Below, one piece after another: positions 22,501-36,036 of a DNA stretch of 64,000 bases. How positions within the stretch are numbered: position 1 is the stretch's first letter; every line of letters begins with the position of its first letter. The stretch comes from Stereocaulon alpinum. Its lineage: Eukaryota > Ascomycota > Lecanoromycetes > Lecanorales > Stereocaulaceae. The stretch spans positions 62,001 through 126,000 of the forward strand of contig JAEUBA010000081.1 in NCBI GenBank assembly GCA_018257865.1. Direction: 5' to 3'. A program made the translations under genes and the position numbers. Below the pieces are notes generated by a model, which saw nothing but the letters and a program-made list of their open reading frames with translations, was not told the DNA's origin and ran no database searches.

Positions 22501-24620
22501 ATGACTACGCCACGTCGGCGGTCCTCGCGGCTTCGGAGCGAAACACCTGTGAGTAAACACATGCAACGAAGCAGGACAATCACATGGCAATACATGCTAA
22601 CATGGTCTTGTCTGGCTAGTCTCGGCCTTCTGCTACTCCCTTAAGCAAGCTGTCGTCCTTACTCGAGCGTGACGACTCACCCCCAAGCGGTGCTCAGCCC
22701 AACATCGACGCTCTTGTATCTTCTCAAGTTCCCCCACCCAATACAGCTATGGCCAGCCGCTTTGACGTTACGTCTTCCGCATTAAAGACACCTCAGACAG
22801 CATCGCGCCTCTACCCGTCCTTGGAGGAAATGCACCCAAGCAAAGTCCATCAGAGTACTATTAAGCCTTCACCTTCACGCCGCGGTCTCGGCAGTATCTC
22901 TTCGCGGCTTAGTGTTTCTCCTTCCAAACGAAAAATTGCAACAGTAGGCGAGGAAACGCCACCGAGATTAAAGGGTCCACTGCCCATCCACCTGAACTCG
23001 CCCACATTTGACTTCAGCTTCGAGCGGCCAGAATCTGATCTCAGTAAAGAGGCTCAAAAGATCATGGATAGTGTGCGAGAGGAAGCTGCCAAAATCAAGG
23101 CTCAAATGCTAGAAGAGCGAAACAGACAAGAACAGAAGGACGGTGAGACAGACCAGCTTTATGGTGTTGGAGGCCGAAAGATCAACAAGCCGAAGGGCAA
23201 GTCTGGGAGATACAGCGATATCCATAAGCAAGAGTTTAAGAAGATGGAGTCTATCACTAATCATGCATCTCTGTGGAAAACCAAAATTCAGGACAATGCT
23301 ACATTGCTGAAGCGAAGTCCTTCTAAGGCAGACCTTGACCACGCCCACAAAGCCAACACTTCCTCCCTGAAGCGGAGCCCTTCCAAGGCGGGTCTTGACC
23401 AGCCCGATAAACCACTTGGTCGGACCAAGTCCTTCAAGTCGTTTGCCAGCTTCAATGGATGCAGAGAGAGACTTGAGAACACATCGCCAGGCAAGCGAGC
23501 AAAGCAGAGGTACGGTGATGATACTTCTGCTGCACGACCAGTGTCACGGGACACGGATTTGGAGTTTGAGGGTACGGCAACAACGCCTGTTAAAATGCGT
23601 ACTCACTCGGGCCTTCCCAGTGCTGTCACGACGCCTACCAAAGCATCGTTGGCTCGCGCAGCTAGTGTGAAGCATGCGAAGACCTACATGATCCCGTCTC
23701 TCAGTCGGTCAGCTTCCACAAAGACCCTGAAGAGCCCGACTACGGCAAGAACTGAACCCAGCAAGAAGTACTTCTCTTCCCTGTCGCGCTTTGGGAACAT
23801 GAAATCCATTCTTCATCGCTCACAGCCCAAGTACTCCAACGACCCTATAAAGGTAGCAGCTGGGACTCACATCCCCTTGCAACAGGGCAGTCTAGACCTT
23901 GACAAAAATCTTCCCAGTCTACCTGGCAGTCCCTCTGTTAGACTTCACCGGTCTCCGACCATCAAGCGAGTTGGCTTCGCTCTCAACACAAAGTCCGTCG
24001 GAGGTCATGAAGCCGAATCGCCATCGAGCTCCAAAATTCCTATACCTTACGCCCAATCCCAGCCAGAAGTGTCTGCCCCTCCAGCCATCATAAAAGACTC
24101 AGTCTCCTACCCTGACCTAGCCAACACCCCCAACATCACTACACGCACCAAGATCCCCAGAGCCTCCACTCCGGGCGACTTCACCTTCCGAGCTGAGAAG
24201 TCTATCAACTTCTCTCCCAGCGAAGACACTACGTTTGCGAGCCCAGGATCCACCATTCGTCACGTTCGCCCTAGCGTCGTACCTACCCATGTCCCATGCT
24301 TTGATACCCTGCCTGCTATTCCGCACGGCATGCCAAACAAGAAGCGAAGCCGTTCTGAGCCTGATACCGAAGCTGAGGATTACGAGAACGTCGATCCGAT
24401 GGAGACGGACGATGGTGATGACGATCAACCGCGCGCGAAGAGACAGCGTATGAGCATGTCGCCCAAAAAAAGCGACGAAGCGCAGTCTCCGTCAAAGAGA
24501 CGCATGGGTGGTATCGGTGGTAGTCGCATACCAAAGTTCGGCGGTGCAAAAGAGAAGGGGAGGAAAGGATTGAGCTTAGGGACATTGAACATGCTTGCGA
24601 GCCCGAAAAAGAAGCACTGA
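22501..24620 (+). CDS. Disordered basic SP-rich protein, unknown
   Basis: Two exons, 22501-22548 and 22620-24620; 682 residues. The 71-nt intron has a GTGAGT donor and GGCTAG acceptor and joins MTTPRRRSSRLRSETP to SRPSATPLSKL. The protein is largely disordered, rich in Ser-Pro, Lys and Arg, with one predicted helix (KEAQKIMDSVREEAAKIKAQMLEERN, given here only as its boundaries K1 to N26, about residues 147-173) and many S/T-P sites. A 20-residue unit LKRSPSKADLD / LKRSPSKAGLD is tandemly repeated. The C-terminus carries RMGGIGGSRIPKFG and ends SPKKKH. The composition suggests a nuclear, CDK-phosphorylated chromatin or spindle-associated protein; this is inference. No enzymatic domain seen. 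Start context ACAATGAC is good. Confidence 0.8.
23307..23400 (+). repeat. 60-bp in-frame tandem repeat in the SP-rich gene
   Basis: Two copies encoding LKRSPSKA(D/G)LD start 60 bp apart, at 23307 and 23367. Confidence 0.75.
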
Positions 24621-25272
24621 ATGATTGGGAAACCGACGAGTGATATACTTGGGGAAACGAAATGATTGCTGAGCCATGCGTTTCAGGGTCCTACGATACC
24701 GATGCTGTTAAATGAGCTGGATGTCTGCGATGATGCCGTTATGTTTGATTTCTTTCACGTCTTAACCGGAAAATGTTTATAATGCACCTCGCTACACGCG
24801 CTGTCTTTCATCATAGGGTCAAAAGGGATTTCTTTTTATGCATCACGCGTTGCATGCTACGTTGTCAACAAAAGAAGGTTGTTTGTCATGTATTAATGTG
24901 GCGTTAGCATAGTTGACGAAGAAGGTGACAGGTTACTGGTCAATGTTAGCTTTACATAGAAGGAATGGACGTCTCGCACACAAGTATCTTCTTGAAAGCA
25001 ATCAATTTGATAACATTATGCCAGGCTGATAGTCCTGCCTCATGTACTGAACGCCTAGCCGTTTGGCATGCCTCTGCCACACCCGTGGCCCTTAACTCCA
25101 ATATCATGCTCCTATGCAAATACGCTACGCAGAATATCCAGATCATTCGATGTCCTCTCCTTCGACAATGGACTATTACCCATTGACTTTGAGAGAAATC
25201 CACTCCATATCCACTCTTCATCAGCACATAAATACCCATAATCAGCTCCACCTCCCCATCAACCGTCCAGCC
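24621..25272. other. Convergent intergenic region before Mot1
   Basis: 3' ends of the SP-rich gene and of Mot1; no gene seen. Confidence 0.45.
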
Positions 25273-28200
25273 TTACATCTTCATAGTCTTCAGAAACCCA
25301 CCCAAATCGAACTCCTCCTCATACGCCTTCTCATCCCACAACTCCCCTAGGTCATCCAGCCACCCTTTCTTCCCCTTTTCTTTCACCTCTCCAGTCGTCA
25401 CATCAACCATATCTTCTTCCTTGCCTTCGCCGTCTTTATTGTCGAGCGTGCTTGCTGGGGCTGTGTCGCCGAGATTGAAGAGATCAAGGATCTGGTCTGT
25501 TTCCATTGTTGCGAGGCCGGCGTTTTGTTGGTTTACTACTGTTGAGGCGACGTCGATTTTAAAGCGTTGGAGGCTGGGATGTGTTGTTAGTGGGAGTTAT
25601 TGGGGGTGATGTTGGTTTGAGGGGCTTACTTTAAGATCTTTTCCTCCAATGTGCCTCGGGTGACTAGGCGATATACGTTGACCACCTTTCTCTGCCCAAT
25701 ACGATGTGCGCGGTCCATGGCTTGCAGATCTTTCTGTGGATTCCAGTCATGCTCTACGAAGATGACGGTATCGGCACCTGTCAAGTTCAAGCCTAATCCA
25801 CCGACACTGGTCGTCAGTAGGAGGCAGTCATAACTGGGATCCGTATTGAACTGGTTGACAATGTTCTGGCGCTTGTTGGCCTCCACACTGCCGTCTAGCC
25901 GTAGGTATTGGACCGAAGGCAGCAGAGCGCGTAGAACGTCATTGGCGACTATATCGAGCATCTCCTTCATCTGGCAGAAGATGAGGGCGCGGTGCGGAGA
26001 GACAAAGTTGTTGTTTTCTGCAGGATCTGTACCAATGCCACAGTCGACCAGTAGGTCCCGCAGGGCCGTGAGTTTGGGTGCATGAGCGACATCTTTGAGA
26101 CTGGAATTCTGGCGGGCTAGCTGAGCTTGGATGGCCGCGTACTGCTTGTGGTCTTCCTTGACAACAAGAGCCGGCGAATTGCATAGCTTGCGCATGTACT
26201 GTAACGCTTGAAAGATATGCTGTTTAGCTTCTTTGCTTTCGCTGCCAGCCTGGTCGGCAAGTGTTTTGCGTTCTTTCTTCGCGAAGTCGTCGAACAGTCT
26301 CTTTTGCAGTTCGGAAAGGTCACAGTAGTAATTCTGCAGTATCTTAGGAGGCAGGTCATCGAGTACCTCTTCTTTGAGGCGCCGCAGCAGGAATGGAAGG
26401 ACTTGTTTGTGTAAAGCTTCGATAGCAAGGGCGCCAGCTTCTTGCTCTTTGGAGGAGGATTTGCTAAAGCGAGAGGCTGCAATGGGTTTGGCAAATCGGT
26501 CGAGGAAGACTTTCTCAGTGCCAAGGAAACCGGGCATGAGAAAGTCAAAAAGCGACCATAGCTCGAGGACATTATTCTGGATAGGAGTTCCCGAAAGGAT
26601 AAGGCGGTGGTTGCTGGCGAGTCGTTTGACAGCCATACTTGTCTTTGCTTTGGGATTCTTGATGAGATGACCTTCGTCTAATACGCAGTAATTCCAATGG
26701 AAAGGCATCAGAACATCAATGTCGTTTCTGCAGATGTCGTAGGAGGTGATCACCACGTCTGTCGTGCCGAGCTTGCCTCTGAGCTTCCATCTGTCGGCTG
26801 TGGGTCCGACATATGCCAAGCAGGACAAGAAAGGAGCAAATTGCTGGATCTCTTGTTGCCAGTGACCGGATAGTGTCGGTGGGCAAATGATAAGGGAAGG
26901 GAGGCGGCGGACATCTTGAGCTTTCGTCTCTGCATATTCTTCTGCACGCATGTGATGGTCGCTTGCCACAATGCACAGAGTCTGTAATGTTTTGCCTAGG
27001 CCCATGTCGTCACAAAGAATTCCATGGAGATGATAGCGGTTGAGGAAGTGCAACCAATTGACTCCTTCTTGCTGGTACGACCTTAATTCAGCCTTGATAG
27101 CCACCGGGAGCTCGAAGGGCTCGACCTTCTTGAAATCAAGCATTTGCGAGATGAACTTGCGTTCTCGATCCCTGCCTTTGAGGAGCGCTTCGGGAAACCC
27201 AGGCGGATCTGGTATGCCGGCCTCCAATGGCACGAGCTTGACCAGTGTTGCGAAGGTAGTTGTGGCAATTAGTCGAACATCATTGTCAGAATCGCTCATC
27301 CGACCGAGGACTGGGACAATGAGGAAGATCACGTATGGAAGGATGCTGTCCTCCATAACGTGTATAAGGTGGTATATCAATTCGATGGCACCTTGTCGGC
27401 AGTGCAGATTATCCGAGCTAGCATGTGGAAGGACATTCTCAACGAGCATGGTCATGCCATCGATTCGCATCACACTGCAAATGGTAGCAAAGCATTTGGC
27501 AGCAGCATACCGGAAGACGGACAACTGGCTGCGTAAGGCCTTGGCTACCAATGGCATCAGCTCGATCACGAAAGGATGAAGATCCGCATGCATGGTTGGG
27601 ACGAGAGTCCGCAGTATTGAAAGACCGTCTACAACAGCTTGGCCAAATTCGGGATTCTCTTCGAGGTCCATTGGCATATCACCACCGAATGCCTGACGGA
27701 GAGGTGCTTCGATCTTAGATTTCAGGACTGGTGCTTTGGCAAATAGCTGATTCCCGAACAGCTGACAGAGCTGGTCAAGTGCTTCTTTTGTCCCCCTTCG
27801 TGTGACTCTCGCAGCTTTGGCTTCCTTCTCGTAGTCAATAGTGCTGGCATAGTCTTTTCGGTCTTCTTCCTTGTGTAGCGACAGGATGATGTCCTGTTTC
27901 GCAGAGTTGATGCGGAACTCGGGCGTCTCTGAGGTATCGATGCAGTAAAAGCTCATTAGATTTGTGGTGACTTTATCGGCGGGACCACGCCGCTGTGTGG
28001 TAGCATAAAACCCGAGAAGAGATGCTATGGAGGCCGCTGAGCGCTTCTGCAACTCTACATTCTCTTCTAGCTTGATACTATCCATTATGCCTTTGATGAG
28101 AGAACTGGGCTTCTTCGGAATTTCTCCGATGGCAACAAGAGCTGAGGCGGCAGCTGCCCTGATGCGAACATCCCTCTCAGCTTTGACCTTCTTGGCTTCC

Positions 28201-31134
28201 TCAATCGCTTGCATTGCATCAGTGCGCGCGTCGTTGAGTGCCTGAAGCGCCGTCAATCGCTGAGCTGGCGCGAGAGACTTCTTAAATCGTTCAAAGTCGT
28301 TGACAACCACAGCTTCCGCGTTAGGGATGGAAAAAGCGGTAGGACCTGCTCCATTCTCGCCTTGGACAACAATGGCAAGCGTAGGTAACTTTGATATGGG
28401 TACGTGGCCGTGTTCTCGGAAAGCGTTCAACAAAGCTTGGCATTGCACTCGTACAATCTTGAGGAATGGGACGATGTCGGCATAATTTTCCGGTCGTTCC
28501 GTATCAAGAATGGACAGGAGGTCTCCGCTGAACCGACCGGTTCTGCCGGAAGGATTTGCAAAACCACGAGCATACTCTTCAATAATGATCCCGGCCACCA
28601 TTTGAGTTGTTGAGTATGGTGAGACCAGGCCTTCTGCAATACTTTTCAAGCTTGTTTCTAGGGGCGGGTGCCGAGCCAAGGCTCGAGCATAGGCTCTCGC
28701 AGCATATATTCGAGATCTGATAAGTGTTTCGGCGCCTACCAAGTCAACATCCCCAGAGATCATGTGTCCATCAACGTTGTGAGCCGATGTTGGCGTTTCT
28801 TCTTTCTTTTCAGAACGTTTCCTCCGTTTGGCGGCTGGTTCAGCGGCTTGTTGTGACGGCGCTTTGAGCATTTCCGGGTTTGGCGGTCCATAGAGCTGGC
28901 CTGAAGGTTTGATAAAGTAGCATCGTTCTATTGGCAACGGATTACGAGAGGTACCAATTGGCTGAAGAGCCAAGGTCAGGAGAGGGTGGAGCTGCTCTAA
29001 GAAATCGGATGTTATATCATGGTCTTCCTTTTGAACAAGAGCATCCAGTAGGGCATTCCATACATCCAGTGACAGACTCAAGGCTGCTTCGTTACGTTCG
29101 ACAAGGAAGTTTTGGTACACCAGTCTTAGTATTTTCCCGTTCACCCATCCCCTTGTGTCTCCACCCCCAATCTGGAGGAACGTTTCCAGCGCTCGAAGAA
29201 CTGCCGACCGAACGCTAGTGATAGTATGCCGAAGGAACGGATACAGTCTTGGGACAAGGTTGGTAAATGAGTGTTCCGAGTCTTTGTTTGCGTTTTTCTG
29301 CATTGCAATTAGCACCTCTGGGAAGCTGCAAAGCTTGGCCAGTAGATCCATAACAAATCCTGTGCTGGCGCTCAGGTCGTCTCGAACGTCTGACAAGCAA
29401 TCCCAAACGATATTCATCAGGTCGTCAAGAGCAGCCGGACGAAGTCTTACGAATTCTTTCGCGATAGGGATCAGAGTCGCAGCACTAACAGCCCGCACAT
29501 CGTCGTCACCGTCGGCGAGACCTTTCATAACTGCCTCAACCACGCCATCCATAAGACCATTATCTTTCACCAAAAGATCACTACGGACTGCAACGAGATA
29601 GCGAAGTCCGATCATGCCACCGTGACACACTTCCCATATGTTGCGGCCCGGGAGCTGCAGGCCTTCTTGCATGATCATACGGTACAGTACCTGATAGACC
29701 AAAGTGACTGTTGGGGGCGAGAGATGAGCCATTAGGGCTCCTAGAGTCTGTCCAATTGTTTCTCGAATAGGTGCGACCACATTGTCGGATATGTAATCGC
29801 CAAAGCGGTCCAGCATCAGGACACAGCAGAGCCGACAAGCCAGATCATTGAGCCACTGGTTATTGGAATCGTCGTTAACTCTCCTACTCCTGCCAAATTC
29901 TCGACCTGCACCTGAACCATGCACACGGATAACTTCACGCAAGGCCATAGCAGCACCATGGCGAATTTCCCAATGATGATCGAACAAGTCTACCATCAGG
30001 ACTTCGCAAAGTCGCTCGAAAGGCCATTCAAGCCCTTTCTCTTCAGCTTCGGTTTGTATAATAGATTTCTCGGGGCCAATGGTGCCTTTGAAGTCTGAAA
30101 TAATCTTGGCATCCTCATCGACATTCGCACGTGCCAGAGAAAACATGTCAGTATCTCCATCATCGTCCTTCTCAGACTTGATGCCGGTTTTAATTGCAAA
30201 TGGCTCGGCGTTTGAAGGCGTGATGGGTGTATTGGTGCTTGGACGGCGTCCCGACAAATCGACTACCCGGACCTTACTAGCCTGTGACCTGGCATCCATC
30301 TTCATCTTACGTTTCAGCTGATTCAGCTGTCGTTTACTTAGTCCAGACTCGTTCGTTGGTATTTGAGTATTGTTGCCACCTGGTGATGCTGCTGTAAAAG
30401 GACTGGGAGATCGCAGAACCTGCTCATCCGAAAGCATGCTATCGGATGTATCAATCTTCGGAAGTGTAGGCGCAGTATGCGTGCCATTTGCGGCGTCAAG
30501 CGGGACGTTCATCTCTTTCAAGATTTTTGAAATTTGGTCGTCAACATCTCCGCCTGCAAGGCCAAGAGAAGCGAAAGCGGCTCTCTTTTGAAATTCTAGT
30601 CGTGACGTAGACTCCATCGATGCGATGGCATAGTCAATCTCCTTGCCTCCAGACCCCAAGAGCTTCTTGCCATTAGTCAAGACTGCTCTTATGTCCAGAG
30701 TCTCTAGTTGTAGCTGACCCCCGCCCAAAGATGGCGCTGCAGGGGACGTAAGGCCATGATTAGCCTCGGTTTTGATTGAGCCATCTTCTCTGAGTTCTTC
30801 ATCTCCGTTAGGGTCGAAGAGACTGGCATTCTCGACGATGCCGCTGATAGCTTTGGCGGCAGCTGTCCGTGTATCCCATGACTTGGATTTCAAATACGGG
30901 ATAACTCTGGTCAACAGATTGAATAATTCATCGGGATGCTGTTTCTGGACATCTCCTAGTTGTTGGGCAGCAGTATTCCTGATCACTTGTGTGCTCCCAG
31001 TCTCGAGTAGCCTATCCAGGTTAGCCTAATTGGAGTGGCAAATTTAGAAGCATCGCTCACGTGACCAAGCGGTCCAATCTAAGGGTTCGTTAGCCGTCGC
31101 GTACCCAATTAGAGGTCCCTGAAGGATGAGTCAT
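25273..31134 (-). CDS. mot1: Mot1, TBP-displacing Swi2/Snf2 ATPase
   Basis: Three exons, 31134-31105, 31025-25630 and 25573-25273; 1908 residues, close to the length of yeast Mot1. The N-terminus reads LDRLLETGSTQVIRNTAAQQ, the Mot1 signature, followed by HEAT repeats over about 1300 residues. The Snf2 ATPase occupies about 1310-1800: CDDMGLGKTLQT (Walker A, about 1346), DEGHLIKN (Walker B, about 1457), SGTPIQNN, then the second lobe with MDRAHRIGQ. The C-terminal exon carries FKIDVASTVVNQQNAGL and an acidic tail ending FLKTMKM. Mot1 binds TBP and uses ATP to remove it from DNA, redistributing transcription initiation. The 30-nt first exon is the least certain part; its 79-nt intron has a GTACGC donor and AATTAG acceptor. 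Nucleus. Confidence 0.96.
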
Positions 31135-32698
31135 TTACCTGCTTGTCATACTGACCCCAAATCCTTCACCCCAGCCTGTACACGTCTCCCCTATTTGTTT
31201 CACTCTCCAACAACTTTAGGTATTTCAAGGACAAGAGCTTTGCCGCTTTCAGCCGCATCGTTTGGGACTAGATTAATCGCATTCCATCACGTTGACAAAG
31301 GAGATCAAGGATCTCCAAGGCTGTATCAAATGGCGCGCATTTGTTGATCGCGACTTCGGTAAGGCTATCAGCGGTTCTGGGGGCTTGGATGTGAGGGAAT
31401 CCCTTCTCTTTATTTAAGCTTGCATCTCTGTCCACAGTCGGAAGCTAGTGCCGTATATGTACTAGCGCCAGTTTCTTTCAGGGGCTATGCTTGGAACCAC
31501 CTCTTATCATCTCTGCTTTCGACCCTCATCAAACAACGCTCATTCGACACAGAGAAAACCTCCAATCATCCATCAGCTGAACGTGTCGTTTCTCACCCTT
31601 GGCAACAATGCCGGTGTTGTAGTGATTATGGCATCTTCACTTCGTCTGCCCGCTTCATTTTTGATCCTCTTAATGAGGCTGCCTATTCTCAGATTGGCTT
31701 CGTGAGGGAAGTGAGGCGATTCGCGGTGGCGTCTATCATGCACGCCATACCGTGCGGTAAAGCTTATGAGATCACAAGCCATCTATCTGTGATCCCTGTT
31801 CCTTTTCAGATAGCACCTACACCTGCGGCTGATGATGTTTTCGCTTAGCTCGCTTCCTTGGTCGTCTCACCGGGATGCAGACCGCGTATCGGTCTGCAAC
31901 AAAGCCTGAAGAATGAGCACTGTCTGCCGCTCTTCTAAGACCTTGACTCATGTTATGCCAGTTACTTTCACAAAAGTGCAGGTGTCGGCGAATCTATGCC
32001 TCGAAGGGGTACCTTATTACGTGTAGCGTTTGATTGAAGTGGATCGAGACAGCCCAGATATAATGCGAAATCGTCCAGAGAACGTGGTCCAGGGTTTGGT
32101 CTCTGGCTCCTGTCTTTGCTGCTGTCTGTAATGTATCGAGTTTGACGGTTCAAGATGAAATCTGTAGGAACTTCCTAGGAACTTCCTAGGAAGGTCTTCC
32201 ACTCCTTCGAAGTACGAGCATTGTGGTTAACAGTCCTGTCGAGTCCACTCTGTCCTAGATCCACTTCATGGCGTAGAGAACGAGATAGGATATCCCATGA
32301 GACAGATCATGCTCGACATATTTGAGAAGCATATCATCCCAATACCGTGCCAGCGCTTCATTATACCTTTGACTGTACGTTAGAGGATGGACAACCCAGA
32401 GGATGCCCTGTCATGTAGTTCAGCAGCCTCGGAATCCACAGATGGAAACCCTAAGCGGCGGGTGATCATAAAGTCAGGAGGCTTGGCGTGGATCCTTGCC
32501 CATTTTGATACACAGCCGAGAAGGGATCTCGAAATGTTGCCTGCGCCAGCTGAGGTCTGAATGCGTGGCATTTGCCCTTCTATGGTACCCAGTTATTTTC
32601 TTACAACGCTTGACGCTCAGTACCCCTTCTTTCATCTAATGGCGCCCCGTTAGCTCTCGCCGTTCTACGCAGCACCCGCTGTTTGCCCGCCCTCCGCC
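31135..32698. other. Divergent promoter region, mot1 and NAK kinase
   Basis: A 1.56-kb gap between divergent starts. An 11-bp unit AACTTCCTAGG repeated in tandem (about 32169-32190) forms overlapping CTTCCTAGGAAG palindromes. No supportable gene; some long frames on the plus strand around 31420-31848 lack motifs. Confidence 0.45.
32169..32193. repeat. Tandem palindromic CTTCCTAGGAA(G) motif
   Basis: Two adjacent copies of AACTTCCTAGG create palindromes around CCTAGG in the divergent region. It could be a dimeric regulator site; unproven. Confidence 0.5.
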
Positions 32699-35600
32699 AT
32701 GGCGGCGCCGTTCAACCCTGTAGCTTTTGCTCCTGCAGTGCGGCAGCCAGCTTTCAGTGCCCCGGCCCCGACTCTGGCTCCTGCCATACCTAGCGGAACC
32801 TTCGTACCAGGAACAAAAGTCCAAGTCGGTGGGCACAGGGTCGTTATAGAGAAATACCTGTCAGAGGGAGGGTTTGCCCATGTCTATCTGGTTCGGCTGC
32901 CAAAGGCCGTGGATGGGGATGATGGAGCGGTTCTCAAGCGAGTCGCTGTCCCCGATAAGGAGTCATTGGCCAGCATGAGAACGGAGGTGGAAACAATGAA
33001 GAAGCTGAAGGGGCGCCACCATATTGTCACTTACATCGATTCGCACGCTTCGCAGCTGAAGGGAGGGGGTTACGAGGTGTTCTTGCTCATGGAGTATTGC
33101 AATGGTGGAGGCTTGATCGATTTCATGAACACTCGACTCCAAAATCGTCTTACTGAGCCTGAAGTTCTTAAGATCTTCTCTGATGTGGCTCAAGGCGTTG
33201 CCTGTATGCACTATCTTAAACCGCCCCTCCTACACCGAGATCTCAAGGTTGAGAACGTTCTCATCAGTACTTCTGGCACATCGCGTCGATATAAACTCTG
33301 TGACTTTGGGTCAACTGCTCCACCGAGACCCGCTGCTATGAGTGCCGCTGAGGGTAGGCTGATTGAAGATGATGTGCAGAAGCACACTACACTCCAATAC
33401 CGAAGTCCCGAGATGATCGATGTCTACCGAAAACAGGCTATAGATGAGAAGAGCGACATCTGGGCCCTAGGAGTCTTGCTGTATAAGCTGTGCTACTACA
33501 AGACACCATTCGAAGAGCAGGGTCAGATGGCTATACTCAACGCAAGCTTCAAATTTCCAGGCTACCCTTCCTTCTCAGACCAGATCAAAAAGCTCATCGG
33601 TTAGTGTTTGCCACCTATACTAGGAAAGATCTTGCTAACTCCTGCAAGCATGGATGTTGCGAGAGAATCCACAACAGCGACCCAACATATATGAGGTGTT
33701 GCGCGACGTCAGTCATCTACGTGGTACGGAAGTTCCGATCAAAGATGCAAGTCTATACCTCCTAATTCGTGGGTCTATACTAAAGCTGGCAGATCTACGC
33801 TGGCCGGACTCAATCAGAAGCCCGACGAAACCAGCATTTGCCCCCGCGTGAACCAGACGTAGCAAGTCCCCCCATGGCTGGCGCGTATCGAGCGCCTCCC
33901 ACCGAAGAAAAGCATGCAATTCCAGATATTACTCCCATGCGGCGCGGAAGGCCTACGCGAGTTGAAGGAGACCCAAAAGTGCCCAAGCCGAGTACTTCTC
34001 CCCTAAGAGGCGCGGGCAGTGATCCTTGGGCTGCTCTCGACTCAGCCCAAGCGACTGCACCACTCACATTAGATGATGCCTCACTCAGATTCCCGCCGCT
34101 GGACGACTTCTCCCTGCTCAATCAGTCTGGAAGTAAGTACGCTTTCGAACCCAAGTCAGAAGCCAGGCAAAAGCCCTCGCAAGACATTTCTCAACGTGTG
34201 ACCAATTATTTGGCGGACGACGCCTTTGCACAACCGAAAGTACAGCCAAAGGCTGCAGCCCAAACTCAGTCCTCTTCACGGACTCAAGACATCGAAATTA
34301 CTGCAAAAACCAGCACAAATGATGCTTCGAACTCGAAATTCATTCCTGACTCTACCGCCCAACAACCAACTGCCCCACGAAGCGCCATGGTATCTACGGG
34401 TACCATGACTTCTCCACCTCCTTCTCCTCCTCTTAAAAGTACAACATCTACCAGTCGTCCTGCTATATTTCGCTTTCCTCCATCTTCCGAAAGCCCCCGA
34501 GCTTCAAGTCAACCAAGGGCATCTCATACATCTGAGCTAGCCGCAGCTCCACTGCGGACTGATTCTGCTGGCCCCGCGCAATCTCCTCTACTAGAACATC
34601 GATCCATGTCACAGATTCTGACGCTTGATGCATCTCAGTCTGCCTATGTTTCGCCTGAGATGAATCATCGATCGACATACCTTGGAGGCGTGGAGGGCAG
34701 CGTGCAGCGGTCGAAATCGGCGAGTTCGAAAACAAGACCGACGAGCGTACAGACACCGTCAAAGCCGAACATCCTACGTAGACTGTCGCGGGAGACGCCT
34801 ACTCAACGAAATGACGAAGAGATACCTCATGAATCAATGATGACCTCAGCTCCGACTGGAGGCGCAGACGACGGAGAGGATGCAGTCAGAATTGATTCAA
34901 ACGTGGACTTCCTCAAAGCAATGGAAGAAGAAGAGGCGTCAAAGCGAAAAGAGAAACGGCTTAGTAGTGGGTCAAAACACATCAAGCGGGCTAGTATGCC
35001 ATCAGTGTCTCTGTCAGGAACAAAATCGCTTCTCGCTGGGCGGTTTGGAGATGCCTTCAAGCGATTTGAAACGAATACTAGCGGTTCTGAACGACGAGAC
35101 TCAAGCCACTCTCCTGTGCGTGGAGTTCGTGACCTTACGCCGATAGCTGGATCTGAGGCTACAGATGGTAGGAGTGATGATGACAATGACATGGAAGAAT
35201 CACAAGAGATTCCACCAGAGATGCGGCGGGAGCTTGAGCGACGACGTCTCTCCCAGGAAGAAAAGCGAGTGGCCGATGCAGGTGCGGCTTACCGACAGCG
35301 CCTTGCTGAAGGTGGTGAAGGTGGTCGAGGGCGCCCAGGAAGCGGGCTGATGAACAATAAAGCAGCCTCGATACAAAGTAAAGTTCAGTCGCTGCTTGAT
35401 GAGAGTGGTAGAGGTTCACCATCGCCAACAAAGACCGCTTTTGGCTACGGTCGCTTCACCGATTTGCCTGACCAGGAAGGCCATCGACAGTCTTCGCAAA
35501 ACCATCCAGCCAGAACATCATCTCTCCAAACACCAGCAAAACCTTCATCGAACAGTGCAAGCTCACAATTACCCTCGAGACCGAAACCATTGCCTAATAT

Positions 35601-36036
35601 GCCTCCTAACATACCTTCAAACAACTTACCCCTTGTCAATACTCGACCCAATTCGTCCACATCAAGCGTACCACCACATCCTAGTAACCTCTCTCGAAAC
35701 ACTGCTCCGCCTTCCGAACGCGCACTCACCAGGTCTACAGGCCCTCCAAAGCCGCAGACGAAACCTCAAAACCTACGGACTGGCGATAAACCACCGCAAT
35801 CCCCTGCCAAACCCGCCTCTCTCGTCTCCAAGAAACCTTTACCGCCACGATTACAGCAACAGCCACCGCCTTCGGATGCACCAATGGATGGGCCGAACGA
35901 CGACTGGGAGGCAAACTTTACCAAACGCTACCCTGACCTGGCTGGGCTTGAGATGGTGGAGACTGAGATTGATAGCGGCGGTACAGGATCGTCAAGTGCA
36001 CCACCATCAAGGGCGATGAGGATTCGGGATGTATAA
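32699..36036 (+). CDS. Ark1/Prk1-type (NAK family) Ser/Thr kinase
   Basis: Three exons, 32699-33599, 33649-33746 and 33793-36036; 1080 residues. The kinase domain (about 45-330) has LSEGGFAHVYLV, the catalytic lysine in VLKRVAV, HRDLKVENVLI, DFGSTAPP and the activation-segment LQYRSPEM, all typical of AAK1/GAK/Ark1 kinases. After it comes KDIYAGRTQSEARRNQHLPP and a 700-residue disordered Ser/Pro-rich tail with Pro-rich SH3-type motifs (SKKPLPPRLQQQPPP). In yeast these kinases phosphorylate endocytic coat proteins at actin patches to drive patch disassembly. Intron 2 (33747-33792, 46 nt) begins GCAAGT and has a TACTAAAG branch; with GT-only donors the frame closes, so a GC-AG intron is inferred. 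Confidence 0.93.

Noticed and set aside
31420..31848. 142-codon plus-strand frame between mot1 and the kinase gene
   Set aside because: No motif or splice support, lies in a divergent promoter region.
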